Shown here: positions 1 through 6,737 of the stretch, one piece after another
Layout: the number at the start of each line of letters is the position of its first letter
How positions within the stretch are numbered: the stretch's first letter is position 1
From: Curtobacterium sp. MCJR17_020
Lineage (GTDB): Bacteria > Actinomycetota > Actinomycetes > Actinomycetales > Microbacteriaceae
Assembly (NCBI RefSeq): GCF_003234365.2
Contig: NZ_CP126260.1
Span: 1,178,001 to 1,242,000 of the forward strand
Direction: 5' to 3'
DNA: 64,000 bases
Program-made: the position numbers and the translations under genes
The notes under the pieces: generated by a model
What the model was told of the DNA's origin: nothing
Database searches by the model: none
Seen by the model: the letters and a program-made list of their open reading frames with translations, nothing else

Positions 1-948
1 ACGGGCACCGTCGCCGCGGTCTTCGCCGCACCATCCGCCGACTACACCCGTGACCTGCTCGCTGCGGTCCCACGCATGGGCACCGAGGTCGGCCGGGAGG
101 CGCGGGTCGACCCCGTCACGGAGGCCCCGTCGGTCGTCCTCGACGTCCGGCACCTCGTGGTCGAGTACGGCGGTGCACTGCGCGGGCGGTTCCGCGCGGT
201 CGACGACGTGTCGTTCACGGTCGGTCGCGGTGAGATCGTCGGACTCGTGGGCGAGTCTGGCAGCGGCAAGACCACCATCGGCCGCGCCGCCGTGGGGCTC
301 GCACCGATCACGTCCGGTTCGGTCGTCGTCGAGGGCACCGACGTGGCGGTCGCCCGGCGAGCAGCTCGTCGCGAGATGCGGCGACACGTCGGCGTGGTCT
401 TCCAGAACCCGCTCCGGTCGCTCAACCCGCGCTACACGGTCGGACAGACCGTCGCCGAGCCGCTCCGGCAGATCCTGCGCCTGCCGTCTGCCCAGATCGA
501 CGAACGGGTGGACCGGCTCCTCGCCGACGTCGGCCTGGACGGCGGGTACCGCGAGCGCTTCCCGCACGAGCTCTCCGGCGGACAACGGCAGCGCGTCGCG
601 ATCGCCCGCGCCGTCGCGCTCGACCCCGCACTGCTCATCGCCGACGAGCCGACGAGCGCCCTCGACGTCTCGGTGCAGGCGCGGGTGCTCGACGTCTTCC
701 GTGAGCTGCAGGAACGCCTCGGCTTCGCGTGCCTGTTCGTCACCCACGACCTGGCCGTGGTCGACACGCTGTGCGACCGGGTCGTCGTGCTGCACGGCGG
801 GAAGGTCGCCGAGCAGGGGAGTCGTGACGCCATCCTTCGGTCGCCGCAGGACCCCTACACGCGTCGACTCATCCAAGCCGCGCCGGTGCCGGACCCGGAC
901 GAGCAGGCAGTGCGCCGATCCGAGCGCCTGGCGGCACGGGCCGGCTGA
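1..948 (+). CDS. Peptide-type ABC transporter ATPase, C-terminal part of a two-ATPase fusion (5' end outside window)
   Basis: This is an ATP-hydrolysing subunit of an oligopeptide/nickel-type (Dpp/Opp) importer. The frame is open from base 1. The residues before the first ATG (76) read like the tail of a preceding Dpp-type ATPase domain (an A-P-S-A-D-Y-T-R-D-L-L pattern matching the usual P-hpYT-r-L-l motif), so I infer a fused double ATPase rather than a gene starting at 76. The visible domain has Walker A GESGSGKTT (about residues 84-92 of the window reading), signature LSGGQ (191-195), Walker B LLIADEP (211-217) and the family C-terminal Q-D-P-Y-T-R motif. The linker holds REARVD, a peptide that recurs in two other proteins here. 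The permeases are presumably to the left. Confidence 0.9.
   Translation, partial: TGTVAAVFAAPSADYTRDLLAAVPRMGTEVGREARVDPVTEAPSVVLDVRHLVVEYGGALRGRFRAVDDVSFTVGRGEIVGLVGESGSGKTTIGRAAVGLAPITSGSVVVEGTDVAVARRAARREMRRHVGVVFQNPLRSLNPRYTVGQTVAEPLRQILRLPSAQIDERVDRLLADVGLDGGYRERFPHELSGGQRQRVAIARAVALDPALLIADEPTSALDVSVQARVLDVFRELQERLGFACLFVTHDLAVVDTLCDRVVVLHGGKVAEQGSRDAILRSPQDPYTRRLIQAAPVPDPDEQAVRRSERLAARAG
93..111 (+). repeat. Dispersed short repeat, copy 1 of 3 (encodes REARVD in frame)
   Basis: The 19-mer CCGGGAGGCGCGGGTCGAC lies in the linker between the two ATPase halves. Near-identical copies sit at 10463-10481 and 60706-60724 in unrelated genes, all read in the same frame as R-E-A-R-V-D. Confidence 0.75.
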
Positions 949-966
949 GGGGCGCTCGCCGGCCCT

Positions 967-1016
967 GCGGCCCTGTGGCCCTGCGGCCTCAGCGGCCCTG
1001 TGGCCCTGCGGCTTCA
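967..1016. repeat. Two 25-bp tandem repeats between convergent genes
   Basis: The unit starting GCGGCCCTGTGGCCCTGCGG occurs at 967-991 and 992-1016 with one C/T difference. It fills the space between the converging ATPase and membrane-protein genes. I see no strong hairpin, so it is not a clear terminator. Confidence 0.8.
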
Positions 1017-1030
1017 GCGTCGTTGCGGAG

Positions 1031-1612
1031 TCAGCGCACCTCGGCCGAGGCCCAGAGCGCGTTCACGCCCCGGCCCACCGGACGCAGGAGCGGGACGGCG
1101 ACGAGCACCGTCGCCGCCAGGTAGGCCACGGTCTGCAGCAGCCCCGGGACGGAGAACGTGATGCCGAGTGCTTCCTGCGGCAGCGCCGTCAGGAGCACCG
1201 TGTTCGACAGCAGCGCGGCGACGAACCACAGCGACGCCGCCACGGCGACGACCCAGCCGAAGGCCCGCTGCACGCCGTCCTCGTTCCGGACGGTCAGCAC
1301 GCCGAACGCCACGAGTGCACCCTGCGCGACGACGACGAGCACCGCGGTGGCCCAGCCCGGCGCCGGCCACAGGAGCGCGAACGCCAGGACCGACACCGCG
1401 AACGCGAGCGCCCGGCGGTCCCGAGCGCGCACCGCGGCGACGAGCACGACCGCACCCGCCAGCCCGGCGAGCGCCGTGGCGACGAGGAGCAGTCCGTTCG
1501 GCAGGTCCCACGGCGCGAGCCAGATCGTCCCCACCAGTCCGCGCGCCCCGAACACGACCGCTGCGACGACCGCCGCGGCCGAGACCACCCGAACCCCCGT
1601 GATGTCCTGCAC
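1031..1612 (-). CDS. Hypothetical integral membrane protein
   Basis: A 193-residue protein, very rich in Ala, Val and Leu, with about six hydrophobic segments and charged loops such as V-R-A-R-D-R-R. I do not recognise a family. The GTG start at 1612 fits because TAGTGT (minus strand, 1624-1619) ends six bases before it, the usual arrangement for a leaderless actinobacterial mRNA. It converges on the ABC ATPase gene and is divergent from the histidine kinase gene, so it is probably a single-gene transcript. Location in the cytoplasmic membrane is inferred from hydrophobicity only. Confidence 0.75.
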   Translation of the reverse strand: MQDITGVRVVSAAAVVAAVVFGARGLVGTIWLAPWDLPNGLLLVATALAGLAGAVVLVAAVRARDRRALAFAVSVLAFALLWPAPGWATAVLVVVAQGALVAFGVLTVRNEDGVQRAFGWVVAVAASLWFVAALLSNTVLLTALPQEALGITFSVPGLLQTVAYLAATVLVAVPLLRPVGRGVNALWASAEVR

Positions 1613-1618
1613 ACCCGG

Positions 1619-1624
1619 ACACTA
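1619..1624 (-). promoter_or_regulatory. -10 box of a leaderless promoter
   Basis: Minus-strand TAGTGT, then six bases, then the GTG at 1612. Confidence 0.5.
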
Positions 1625-1744
1625 CTCCCGCACCCGTCACGCCGCGATGGTGCCCCGGTAGTCGGCGGAACGGGGGGATAACCCCACCCGGGGTGGGGAG
1701 GGGGCAGGATGGGGGAACGGCCCCGTGATCGCGAGGCTGGAGTC

Positions 1745-3301
1745 ATGACCGACACCGACCGCCTCGACCAGGCGCGAACCGTCCCGCTGGACGACGTCAC
1801 GCCCTCGCCCGACCAGGCCCAGACCGTCCCGCTGGGCGACTCCGTCCCACCTGGAGCCACCAAGCCGATGCCGCAGTACCCGCGACAGCACGACCAGCAG
1901 ACGCCGCCGGCGTCGTGGGGAGCGACCCCGCCGAACGGATCGGAGCCGGGGGGCGGTCGTGGCGGCAGTGCGGGCTCCGGCATGACCGCCGGCGCGTTCT
2001 ACCGCGAGTCGTGGAAGCGCCTGCCGCGCGACTTCGGCTACATGGCCCTGACCGGGGTGCTGCTCTGCACGCTCTACTTCGCGTTCCCCGCGGCGATCTT
2101 CGGCGGAGGCTTCCGCGACCTGTTCAACCCGTTCGTGCTGCTGATGTTCTTCATCGCACTGTTCGTGGCGCGGTGGCTCGGACAGTTCGAGAAGCTCCGC
2201 ATCGGATGGGCAGACCGGCGTCCGATCCGCCCGGTGGACTGGACGCCCCGCTGGCAGCAGAACTGGTGGACGCGCACCGGCTCCGCGGTCGCCAACCCGC
2301 ACTACTGGCTCTACCTGCTGCACGCAGCGGTCGTGTACCCGCTCGTCGCGCTCTTCACCGTGGGCGCCGGCGTCCTGCTGCTCGCCGGGTTCCTCTGGCC
2401 CGTCGGACTCGCGGTGGTCGCGTTCGCGAACGGCCTGAGTGCGCAGTACTTCGGGTGGGACATGACCTCCGTCGTCGGGTTCGGGTTCCTCGGACTGCTG
2501 TCGATGGCCGCCTCGGTCGTGCTGTTCCCGCTCTGGGCCCGTGGATCGGTCATCGCGCACTACTGGGTGGACTTCGGCCTGCTCGGCGGGTTCCGTGCCG
2601 AGCAGCTCGAGCAGCGCGTCGCCGGACTCCAGGCCTCCCGTGCCGGTGCGGTGACCGCCGAGGGCCAGGCCCTGCGCCAGATCGAGCGCGACCTGCACGA
2701 CGGCCCCCAGCAGCGCCTGGTGCGGCTCCGGATGGACCTGTCGGCAGCGGAACGCGCGTTCGAGAAGGACCCGCAGAAGGCGAAGCAGCTCATCGGCGAG
2801 GCCTCCGAGCACGCGCAGGACGCCCTCGACGAGCTGCGTGCGCTCTCCCGCGGGTTCGCCCCGCCGATCCTGCTCGACCGCGGGCTCGTGGCGGCCCTCG
2901 AGGCACTCGTCGCCCGCACCCCGATCCCGGTCGGCCTCGACGTCCGCCTGCCCGAGGGCCTCGAGCTCGCGACGGAGATCCAGCGCAACGTGTACTTCAC
3001 GGTGAGCGAGCTCCTGACGAACACCATGAAGCACGCCGGTGCCACGACCGCCGGGGTGTACCTCGGTCTCGTGGTCGACGCCTCCGGGCTCTGGTACCTG
3101 ACCGTCAGCGTGACCGACGACGGCCGCGGCGGAGCACGACCCCAGCAGGGCCACGGCATCGAGGGCCTGATCGGCCGGATGCGCGCACTCGACGGCGACC
3201 TGGTCGTCGCGAGCCCCGAGGGCGGCCCGACCGAGGCCACGGCGCGGATCCCGCTCGGAGCCCTGAACGGCGTCCCCACGACGGCGAACCCGCGGTCGTG
3301 A
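1745..3301 (+). CDS. Sensor histidine kinase, NarL/DesK (HisKA_3) type
   Basis: Membrane sensor kinase of 518 residues that should autophosphorylate and pass the phosphate to the regulator 39 bp downstream. The first 80 residues are disordered and repeat D-Q-A-x-T-V-P-L twice. Several membrane segments follow (about residues 95-280), then the HisKA_3 motif IERDLHDGPQQRL with phospho-acceptor His318, and an HATPase_c domain with the N-box NTMKHAG and the glycine loop DDGRGG. I prefer the ATG at 1745 (GAGGCTGGAG just upstream) to the in-frame ATG at 1709. The sensed signal cannot be told from the sequence. Confidence 0.92.
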   Translation: MTDTDRLDQARTVPLDDVTPSPDQAQTVPLGDSVPPGATKPMPQYPRQHDQQTPPASWGATPPNGSEPGGGRGGSAGSGMTAGAFYRESWKRLPRDFGYMALTGVLLCTLYFAFPAAIFGGGFRDLFNPFVLLMFFIALFVARWLGQFEKLRIGWADRRPIRPVDWTPRWQQNWWTRTGSAVANPHYWLYLLHAAVVYPLVALFTVGAGVLLLAGFLWPVGLAVVAFANGLSAQYFGWDMTSVVGFGFLGLLSMAASVVLFPLWARGSVIAHYWVDFGLLGGFRAEQLEQRVAGLQASRAGAVTAEGQALRQIERDLHDGPQQRLVRLRMDLSAAERAFEKDPQKAKQLIGEASEHAQDALDELRALSRGFAPPILLDRGLVAALEALVARTPIPVGLDVRLPEGLELATEIQRNVYFTVSELLTNTMKHAGATTAGVYLGLVVDASGLWYLTVSVTDDGRGGARPQQGHGIEGLIGRMRALDGDLVVASPEGGPTEATARIPLGALNGVPTTANPRS

Positions 3302-3327
3302 CCCCACGGGAGCGCCCGCGCTCCCAC

Positions 3328-3333
3328 TAGGCT
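3328..3333 (+). promoter_or_regulatory. -10 box of a leaderless promoter for the response regulator
   Basis: TAGGCT followed by seven bases and ATG at 3341. No Shine-Dalgarno sequence is present. It suggests the regulator can be transcribed apart from the kinase. Confidence 0.5.
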
Positions 3334-3340
3334 GGTCGGC

Positions 3341-4003
3341 ATGACAGACGGCCCGGATGCAGCACGCATCCGGGCCGTCGTCGTCGACGACGCCGTCCTG
3401 CTGCGCGAGGGCCTGGCCCGCGTGCTCGACGAAGCCGGCATCGACGTCATCGGCCAGTACGCCGACGCCCGTGCGTTCCTCGCGACGCTGCCCGACGGCG
3501 CTCCCGACGTCGTCGTCATGGACGTCCGGATGCCGCCGACCTTCACCGACGAAGGCGTCCGCGCAGCCGTCGAGACCCGCCGGATCGCCCCGCGCACCGG
3601 GGTCCTGCTCCTCTCGCAGTACGTCGAGGCCACCTACGCCGAAGACGTCCTCGCCGCCGGTGCGACGGGCATCGGCTACCTGCTCAAGGACCGCGTCACC
3701 CGGCTCGAGGAGATCGACGACGCCGTGCGCAGGATCGCCGCCGGCGGCACCGTGCTCGACCCCGAGGTCGTCACGCAGCTGATGAGCCGGCGGCGCGACC
3801 CGCTCGCCGCGCTCACCCCGCGCGAACGCGACGTGCTCGGCCTGATGGCCGAGGGTCGCACGAACGCGGCCATCGCCCGCGCCCTCGTCATCGGCACCGG
3901 CGCCGTCGAGAAGCACGTGTCGAGCATCTTCGGCAAGCTCGCGCTCGAGGACACCGGCGAGGACCACCGCCGCGTCCTCGCCGTGCTCGCCTACCTCGGA
4001 TGA
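3341..4003 (+). CDS. Two-component response regulator, NarL/LuxR family
   Basis: Cytoplasmic DNA-binding regulator of 220 residues, partner of the kinase just upstream. The receiver domain has the acidic pair at Asp16-Asp17, the expected phospho-acceptor Asp61 in VVVMDVRMP and Lys116 in YLLKD. The LuxR-type helix-turn-helix spans about residues 157-200 (LTPRERDVLGLMAEG, then AVEKHVSSIFGKL). The start at 3341 has no ribosome-binding site but a -10 box at leaderless spacing. The transporter gene 13 bp downstream may be co-transcribed. Target genes are unknown. Confidence 0.95.
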   Translation: MTDGPDAARIRAVVVDDAVLLREGLARVLDEAGIDVIGQYADARAFLATLPDGAPDVVVMDVRMPPTFTDEGVRAAVETRRIAPRTGVLLLSQYVEATYAEDVLAAGATGIGYLLKDRVTRLEEIDDAVRRIAAGGTVLDPEVVTQLMSRRRDPLAALTPRERDVLGLMAEGRTNAAIARALVIGTGAVEKHVSSIFGKLALEDTGEDHRRVLAVLAYLG

Positions 4004-4016
4004 GCCGGTCCCGCGG

Positions 4017-4880
4017 ATGAACCAGGCCCGCGGCACCGACCGGATCCCGGCTCCGCTGCTCGCCCTCACCGCGATGGTGTCCGTCCAGCTCGGTGCCGCG
4101 ATCGCGAAGACCCACTTCGACGACGTCGGCGCGGTCGGGGCCGCGACGCTCCGGCTCGTCATCGGCGCGGTGGTGCTCGCGCTGGTCGTCCGTCCTCGCG
4201 TCCGGCACTGGACGCGCGCGCAGTGGCTCGGCGCGGTCGGCCTCGGGCTGGCGCTCGGCGGGATGAACGTCTTCATCTACCTGGCCTTCGCGACCATCCC
4301 GATCGGTGTCGCGGTGACGATCGAGTTCCTCGGCCCGCTCGCTCTGTCCCTCGTGCACACCCGACGGTGGCGGGATGCGCTCTGGGCCGCGCTGGCGCTC
4401 GCCGGCGTCGTGCTGCTCGGGGTCGGCCCGAGCGCCGTGACCGAGGTCGGCGGCGTCGTCTGGGCCGTGCTCGCGGCGGCGTGCTGGGCGGGCTACATCG
4501 TGATGAACCGGCACGTCGGCGCCGCGATCCCGGGTGTCGACGGCCTGGTGGTGTCGATGGTGGTCGCGATGCTCGTGTCGCTGCCGTTCGGGTTGCCGTC
4601 CGCGATCGACGGCGTGGTCCGCGAACCCGTGCTCCTGCTCGTCTTCGGCGCGGTCGCGGTGCTGTCGAGCGTGCTGCCCTACGCCCTCGAGATGCTGGCG
4701 TTGCGGCGGATGCCGACGCGGGTGTTCGGCGTGCTGCAGAGTCTCGGCCCGGCGATCGCCGCGCTGGCCGGCCTCGTCGTGCTCAGCGAGGGGCTGTCCG
4801 TGCTCGAGACGGTGGCGCTGGTGTGCGTCACCGCTGCGAGCGTCGGCGTCACGCTGTCCGCGCGCCGCCGACGCCGCTGA
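4017..4880 (+). CDS. EamA/DMT-family exporter, RhtA-like
   Basis: Inner-membrane transporter of 287 residues with the two EamA repeats and about ten hydrophobic segments expected of the drug/metabolite superfamily. The closest named relative I recognise is RhtA, which exports threonine and homoserine (motif A-I-A-K at the N-terminus, I-E-F-L-G-P-L before the middle loop, and the second-repeat LPYALEMLALRRMP). It starts 13 bp after the response regulator, which suggests one transcription unit and possible control by the two-component system. The substrate is inferred from family only. It ends in a run of arginines and converges on the small SOS-box gene. Confidence 0.88.
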   Translation: MNQARGTDRIPAPLLALTAMVSVQLGAAIAKTHFDDVGAVGAATLRLVIGAVVLALVVRPRVRHWTRAQWLGAVGLGLALGGMNVFIYLAFATIPIGVAVTIEFLGPLALSLVHTRRWRDALWAALALAGVVLLGVGPSAVTEVGGVVWAVLAAACWAGYIVMNRHVGAAIPGVDGLVVSMVVAMLVSLPFGLPSAIDGVVREPVLLLVFGAVAVLSSVLPYALEMLALRRMPTRVFGVLQSLGPAIAALAGLVVLSEGLSVLETVALVCVTAASVGVTLSARRRRR

Positions 4881-4888
4881 ACGACCGT

Positions 4889-5041
4889 CTACTCGTCGCC
4901 GAGGAAGTCGGCGTACGTGGGTTCCGTGTGCTCGCCCGACAACAGGGCCGGATCGTTGACCCGGGCCTCGACGTAGGCGCTGATGACCTCGGGCGGGGTG
5001 AGCACGTGGGCGACCCAGGACGGCACCGCGGTGTTCTTCAT
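4889..5041 (-). CDS. Small protein (50 residues) under a putative LexA-controlled promoter
   Basis: I do not recognise this protein. It begins MKNTAVPSWVAHVLTPPEV, is acidic (ends F-L-G-D-E), has no signal peptide or membrane segment, and has one of the strongest ribosome-binding sites in the window (AGGAGG seven to eight bases before ATG at 5041), so it is very likely translated. Upstream on the same strand are TTGACT, a 17-base gap, GATCGT, and three bases later the SOS-box-like CCGAACCGGTGTTCGA (plus-strand reading, 5099-5114). A DNA-damage-induced small protein is the natural reading, but its action (division block, toxin or repair accessory) cannot be told. Confidence 0.7.
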   Translation of the reverse strand: MKNTAVPSWVAHVLTPPEVISAYVEARVNDPALLSGEHTEPTYADFLGDE

Positions 5042-5098
5042 GGTGCCTCCTCTTCCGTCGGGGTACTCGACCGAATGCCTTGACCAGTGAGTTACTCG

Positions 5099-5114
5099 CC
5101 GAACCGGTGTTCGA
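5099..5114. promoter_or_regulatory. Putative LexA (SOS) box, copy 1
   Basis: CCGAACCGGTGTTCGA matches the actinobacterial SOS consensus TCGAACnnnnGTTCGA at 11 of 12 fixed bases. It lies where transcription of the 50-residue gene would begin, three bases past the -10 box at 5123-5118 (minus; -35 TTGACT at 5146-5141), a position where LexA would block RNA polymerase. Confidence 0.7.
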
Positions 5115-5142
5115 TAAACGATCCTCGGGGTCTGGCCGGAAG

Positions 5143-5475
5143 TCAACGCGCTGCGTTCTGCGGACTCCGGACGGCGCGTTCCGCCTGGTCGGCGCGCAGG
5201 GTGCGGTGCTTCACGGCGGACCGCCACACCCACGCGTCCGCCTGCTGTCCGAACTGCGCCCACTCGACCATGACGGCATCGCGGGTCCAGCTCTTGGCGA
5301 AGGCCTTCACCCGGACGTGGAAGGTCGGGAACTGGATCCACGCCCAGACCGGCACGGGGGTGACGGCGTGGCAGACGTCGGGCCCACGGGCGTCCTCGGA
5401 CAGCGAGTAGGCGCGCGGACGTTCGACCTCCGGGTGTTCCGGGGGCTGCCACCGGTTCTCGCGACGCCGTCCCAC
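5143..5475 (-). CDS. Small Trp-rich protein (110 residues) under a putative LexA-controlled promoter
   Basis: Family not firmly recognised. The C-terminal half is well patterned: VWAWIQFPTFHVRVKAFAKS, then W-T-R-D-A-V-M-V-E-W and A-W-V-W-R-S-A-V-K-H-R, which looks like a small beta-barrel or RNA/DNA-binding fold. My impression, unverified, is of the small proteins linked to imuB/dnaE2 SOS mutagenesis cassettes in Actinobacteria. The reading frame extends further upstream, but a GTG at 5475 is preferred: TTGACT (5510-5505), 17 bases, TCGAAT (5487-5482), six bases, GTG gives a leaderless start, and a perfect SOS box overlaps the -10. Its stop codon overlaps the -35 of the next SOS gene. Confidence 0.65.
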   Translation of the reverse strand: MGRRRENRWQPPEHPEVERPRAYSLSEDARGPDVCHAVTPVPVWAWIQFPTFHVRVKAFAKSWTRDAVMVEWAQFGQQADAWVWRSAVKHRTLRADQAERAVRSPQNAAR

Positions 5476-5483
5476 GACGGTAT

Positions 5484-5499
5484 TCGAACGTGTGTTCGA
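5484..5499. promoter_or_regulatory. Perfect LexA (SOS) box, copy 2
   Basis: TCGAACGTGTGTTCGA is a perfect match to TCGAACnnnnGTTCGA. It lies between the TTGACT -35 and the start of the 110-residue gene and shares bases with the likely -10. Confidence 0.85.
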
Positions 5500-5590
5500 A
5501 CGCGAGTCAAGTCCGCCGCGCGCCGTGGACCTCGGCCGGACGCCCGCTGGGCGTGTCGTCGTGGAACGCCAGGAGTGCTGGAGCGGCGTA

Positions 5591-6622
5591 TCAGGACCCC
5601 GCGCGTGCCGTCGATTCCCGGACACTGAGGGTCAGTGGCGGCCCGGGGCGTGACGGCAACGGGGCATCGGCGTCGATCTGTGCGCGCAGGAGTGTCGCCG
5701 CGCGCTGCCCGAGCTCCACGGTGTCGCGGGTCAGCGAGGTGATGGACGGTCTGACGAGCTGGATCATCGCCGAGTCGTCGAACGACACTATCGAGACGTC
5801 GGTCGGCACGGCGACGCCCATCTCGCTCGCGACCCCGAGCCCGGCGACCGCCAGGACGTCATTGTCGTACACGATCGCCGTCGGCCGACTGGTGCGGGAC
5901 AGCAGGGTCCGGGTCGCACTCGCGCCGGCCTCGGCCGAGTAGTCGGTCGGGATCGACACGGCGTCCGCGAGCCCCTCGGCCGCCGCGAACGCCCGGACGC
6001 GTCCGATCCGCATGGCGGTGTGCTCGAACTCGGGGCGCCCGGCGACGTGCGCGATCCGCCGGTGCCCGAGCGCGTGCAGGTACCGCAGGACCGTGTCGGT
6101 CGCGTCGCCGTCGTCGATCCACACGCTCGGTGCGGAGCCCTCGGGTGAGGGGTGGGAGCCGACGACGACCGTGGGCATGCCGAGTTCGGCGAGCAGGGCG
6201 AGCCGGTCGTCGTCGCGCCGCGGGTCGATGACGACGACGCCGTCGACCCGGTGCCCGCGCCACCACGCCCGGTAGGTCTCGAGTTCCTCGGCCGCGTCGC
6301 GCGCCACGAGCAGGTTCATCCCGACGTGGGTGCCGGCGAGCCCGAGCTGGATGCCGGAGATCAGGTCGCCGAAGAACGACTCGGTGCCGAGTGTGCGGGC
6401 CGGCCGGTTCAGCACGAAGCCGATCGAGCCGGCCTTCGCACCGCCCAGGGCGCGTGCTGCGGTGTGCGGTTGCCAGTCGAGTTCGCGAGCGATCGCGCGG
6501 ACGCGTTCGCGGGTCTCGTCGGACACGCCGGGGCGGTCGTTGAGGGCGAACGAGACCGCGCTGACGGACACGCCGGCACGCGCGGCGATGTCGGAGATCG
6601 TCGTTCGACGGTTCGTGGCCAC
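5591..6622 (-). CDS. LacI-family transcriptional regulator of the glycan operon
   Basis: Repressor of 343 residues. The N-terminal LacI helix-turn-helix is at about residues 7-28 (TTISDIAARAGVSVSAVSFAL), with the hinge (N-R-P-A-R-T-L region) and a periplasmic-binding-protein-like effector domain after it (I-G-F-V-L-N; VDGVVVIDPR; IVYDNDVLAVAG; SIVSFDD). It is transcribed away from the ABC/mannosidase operon and is its obvious local regulator; the ligand is probably an imported mannose-containing oligosaccharide. The GTG start at 6622 is leaderless: TATAGT ends seven bases before it. Confidence 0.94.
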   Translation of the reverse strand: MATNRRTTISDIAARAGVSVSAVSFALNDRPGVSDETRERVRAIARELDWQPHTAARALGGAKAGSIGFVLNRPARTLGTESFFGDLISGIQLGLAGTHVGMNLLVARDAAEELETYRAWWRGHRVDGVVVIDPRRDDDRLALLAELGMPTVVVGSHPSPEGSAPSVWIDDGDATDTVLRYLHALGHRRIAHVAGRPEFEHTAMRIGRVRAFAAAEGLADAVSIPTDYSAEAGASATRTLLSRTSRPTAIVYDNDVLAVAGLGVASEMGVAVPTDVSIVSFDDSAMIQLVRPSITSLTRDTVELGQRAATLLRAQIDADAPLPSRPGPPLTLSVRESTARAGS

Positions 6623-6626
6623 GGGC

Positions 6627-6658
6627 TTGACTATAGCGTTTTAGTCCTCCATAGTCAC
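6627..6658. promoter_or_regulatory. Overlapping face-to-face promoters for lacI and the glycan operon
   Basis: Plus strand: TTGACT (6627-6632), 17 bases, CATAGT (6650-6655). Minus strand: GTGACT (6658-6653), 17 bases, TATAGT (6635-6630). Each -35 overlaps the other promoter's -10, and TGACTAT...ATAGTCA forms an inverted repeat, so polymerase can use only one direction at a time. Confidence 0.7.
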
Positions 6659-6685
6659 TGCCACAAGCGGGTTCAGGGACAGGAA

Positions 6686-6699
6686 CTGAACCGGTTCAG
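6686..6699. promoter_or_regulatory. LacI-type operator
   Basis: CTGAACCGGTTCAG is a perfect 14-bp palindrome with the central CG typical of LacI-family sites. It lies about 25-38 bases after the predicted start of the operon transcript, with a half-site GTTCAG at 6671-6676. Binding here would act as a roadblock. Confidence 0.8.
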
Positions 6700-6737
6700 C
6701 AGGATGACCGAGCAGGATGACGAGGGAGTCAGACGCC

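Noticed and set aside
967..1016. Tandem repeat as a terminator between convergent genes
   Set aside because: The 25-bp units are direct, not inverted, and form no long stem.
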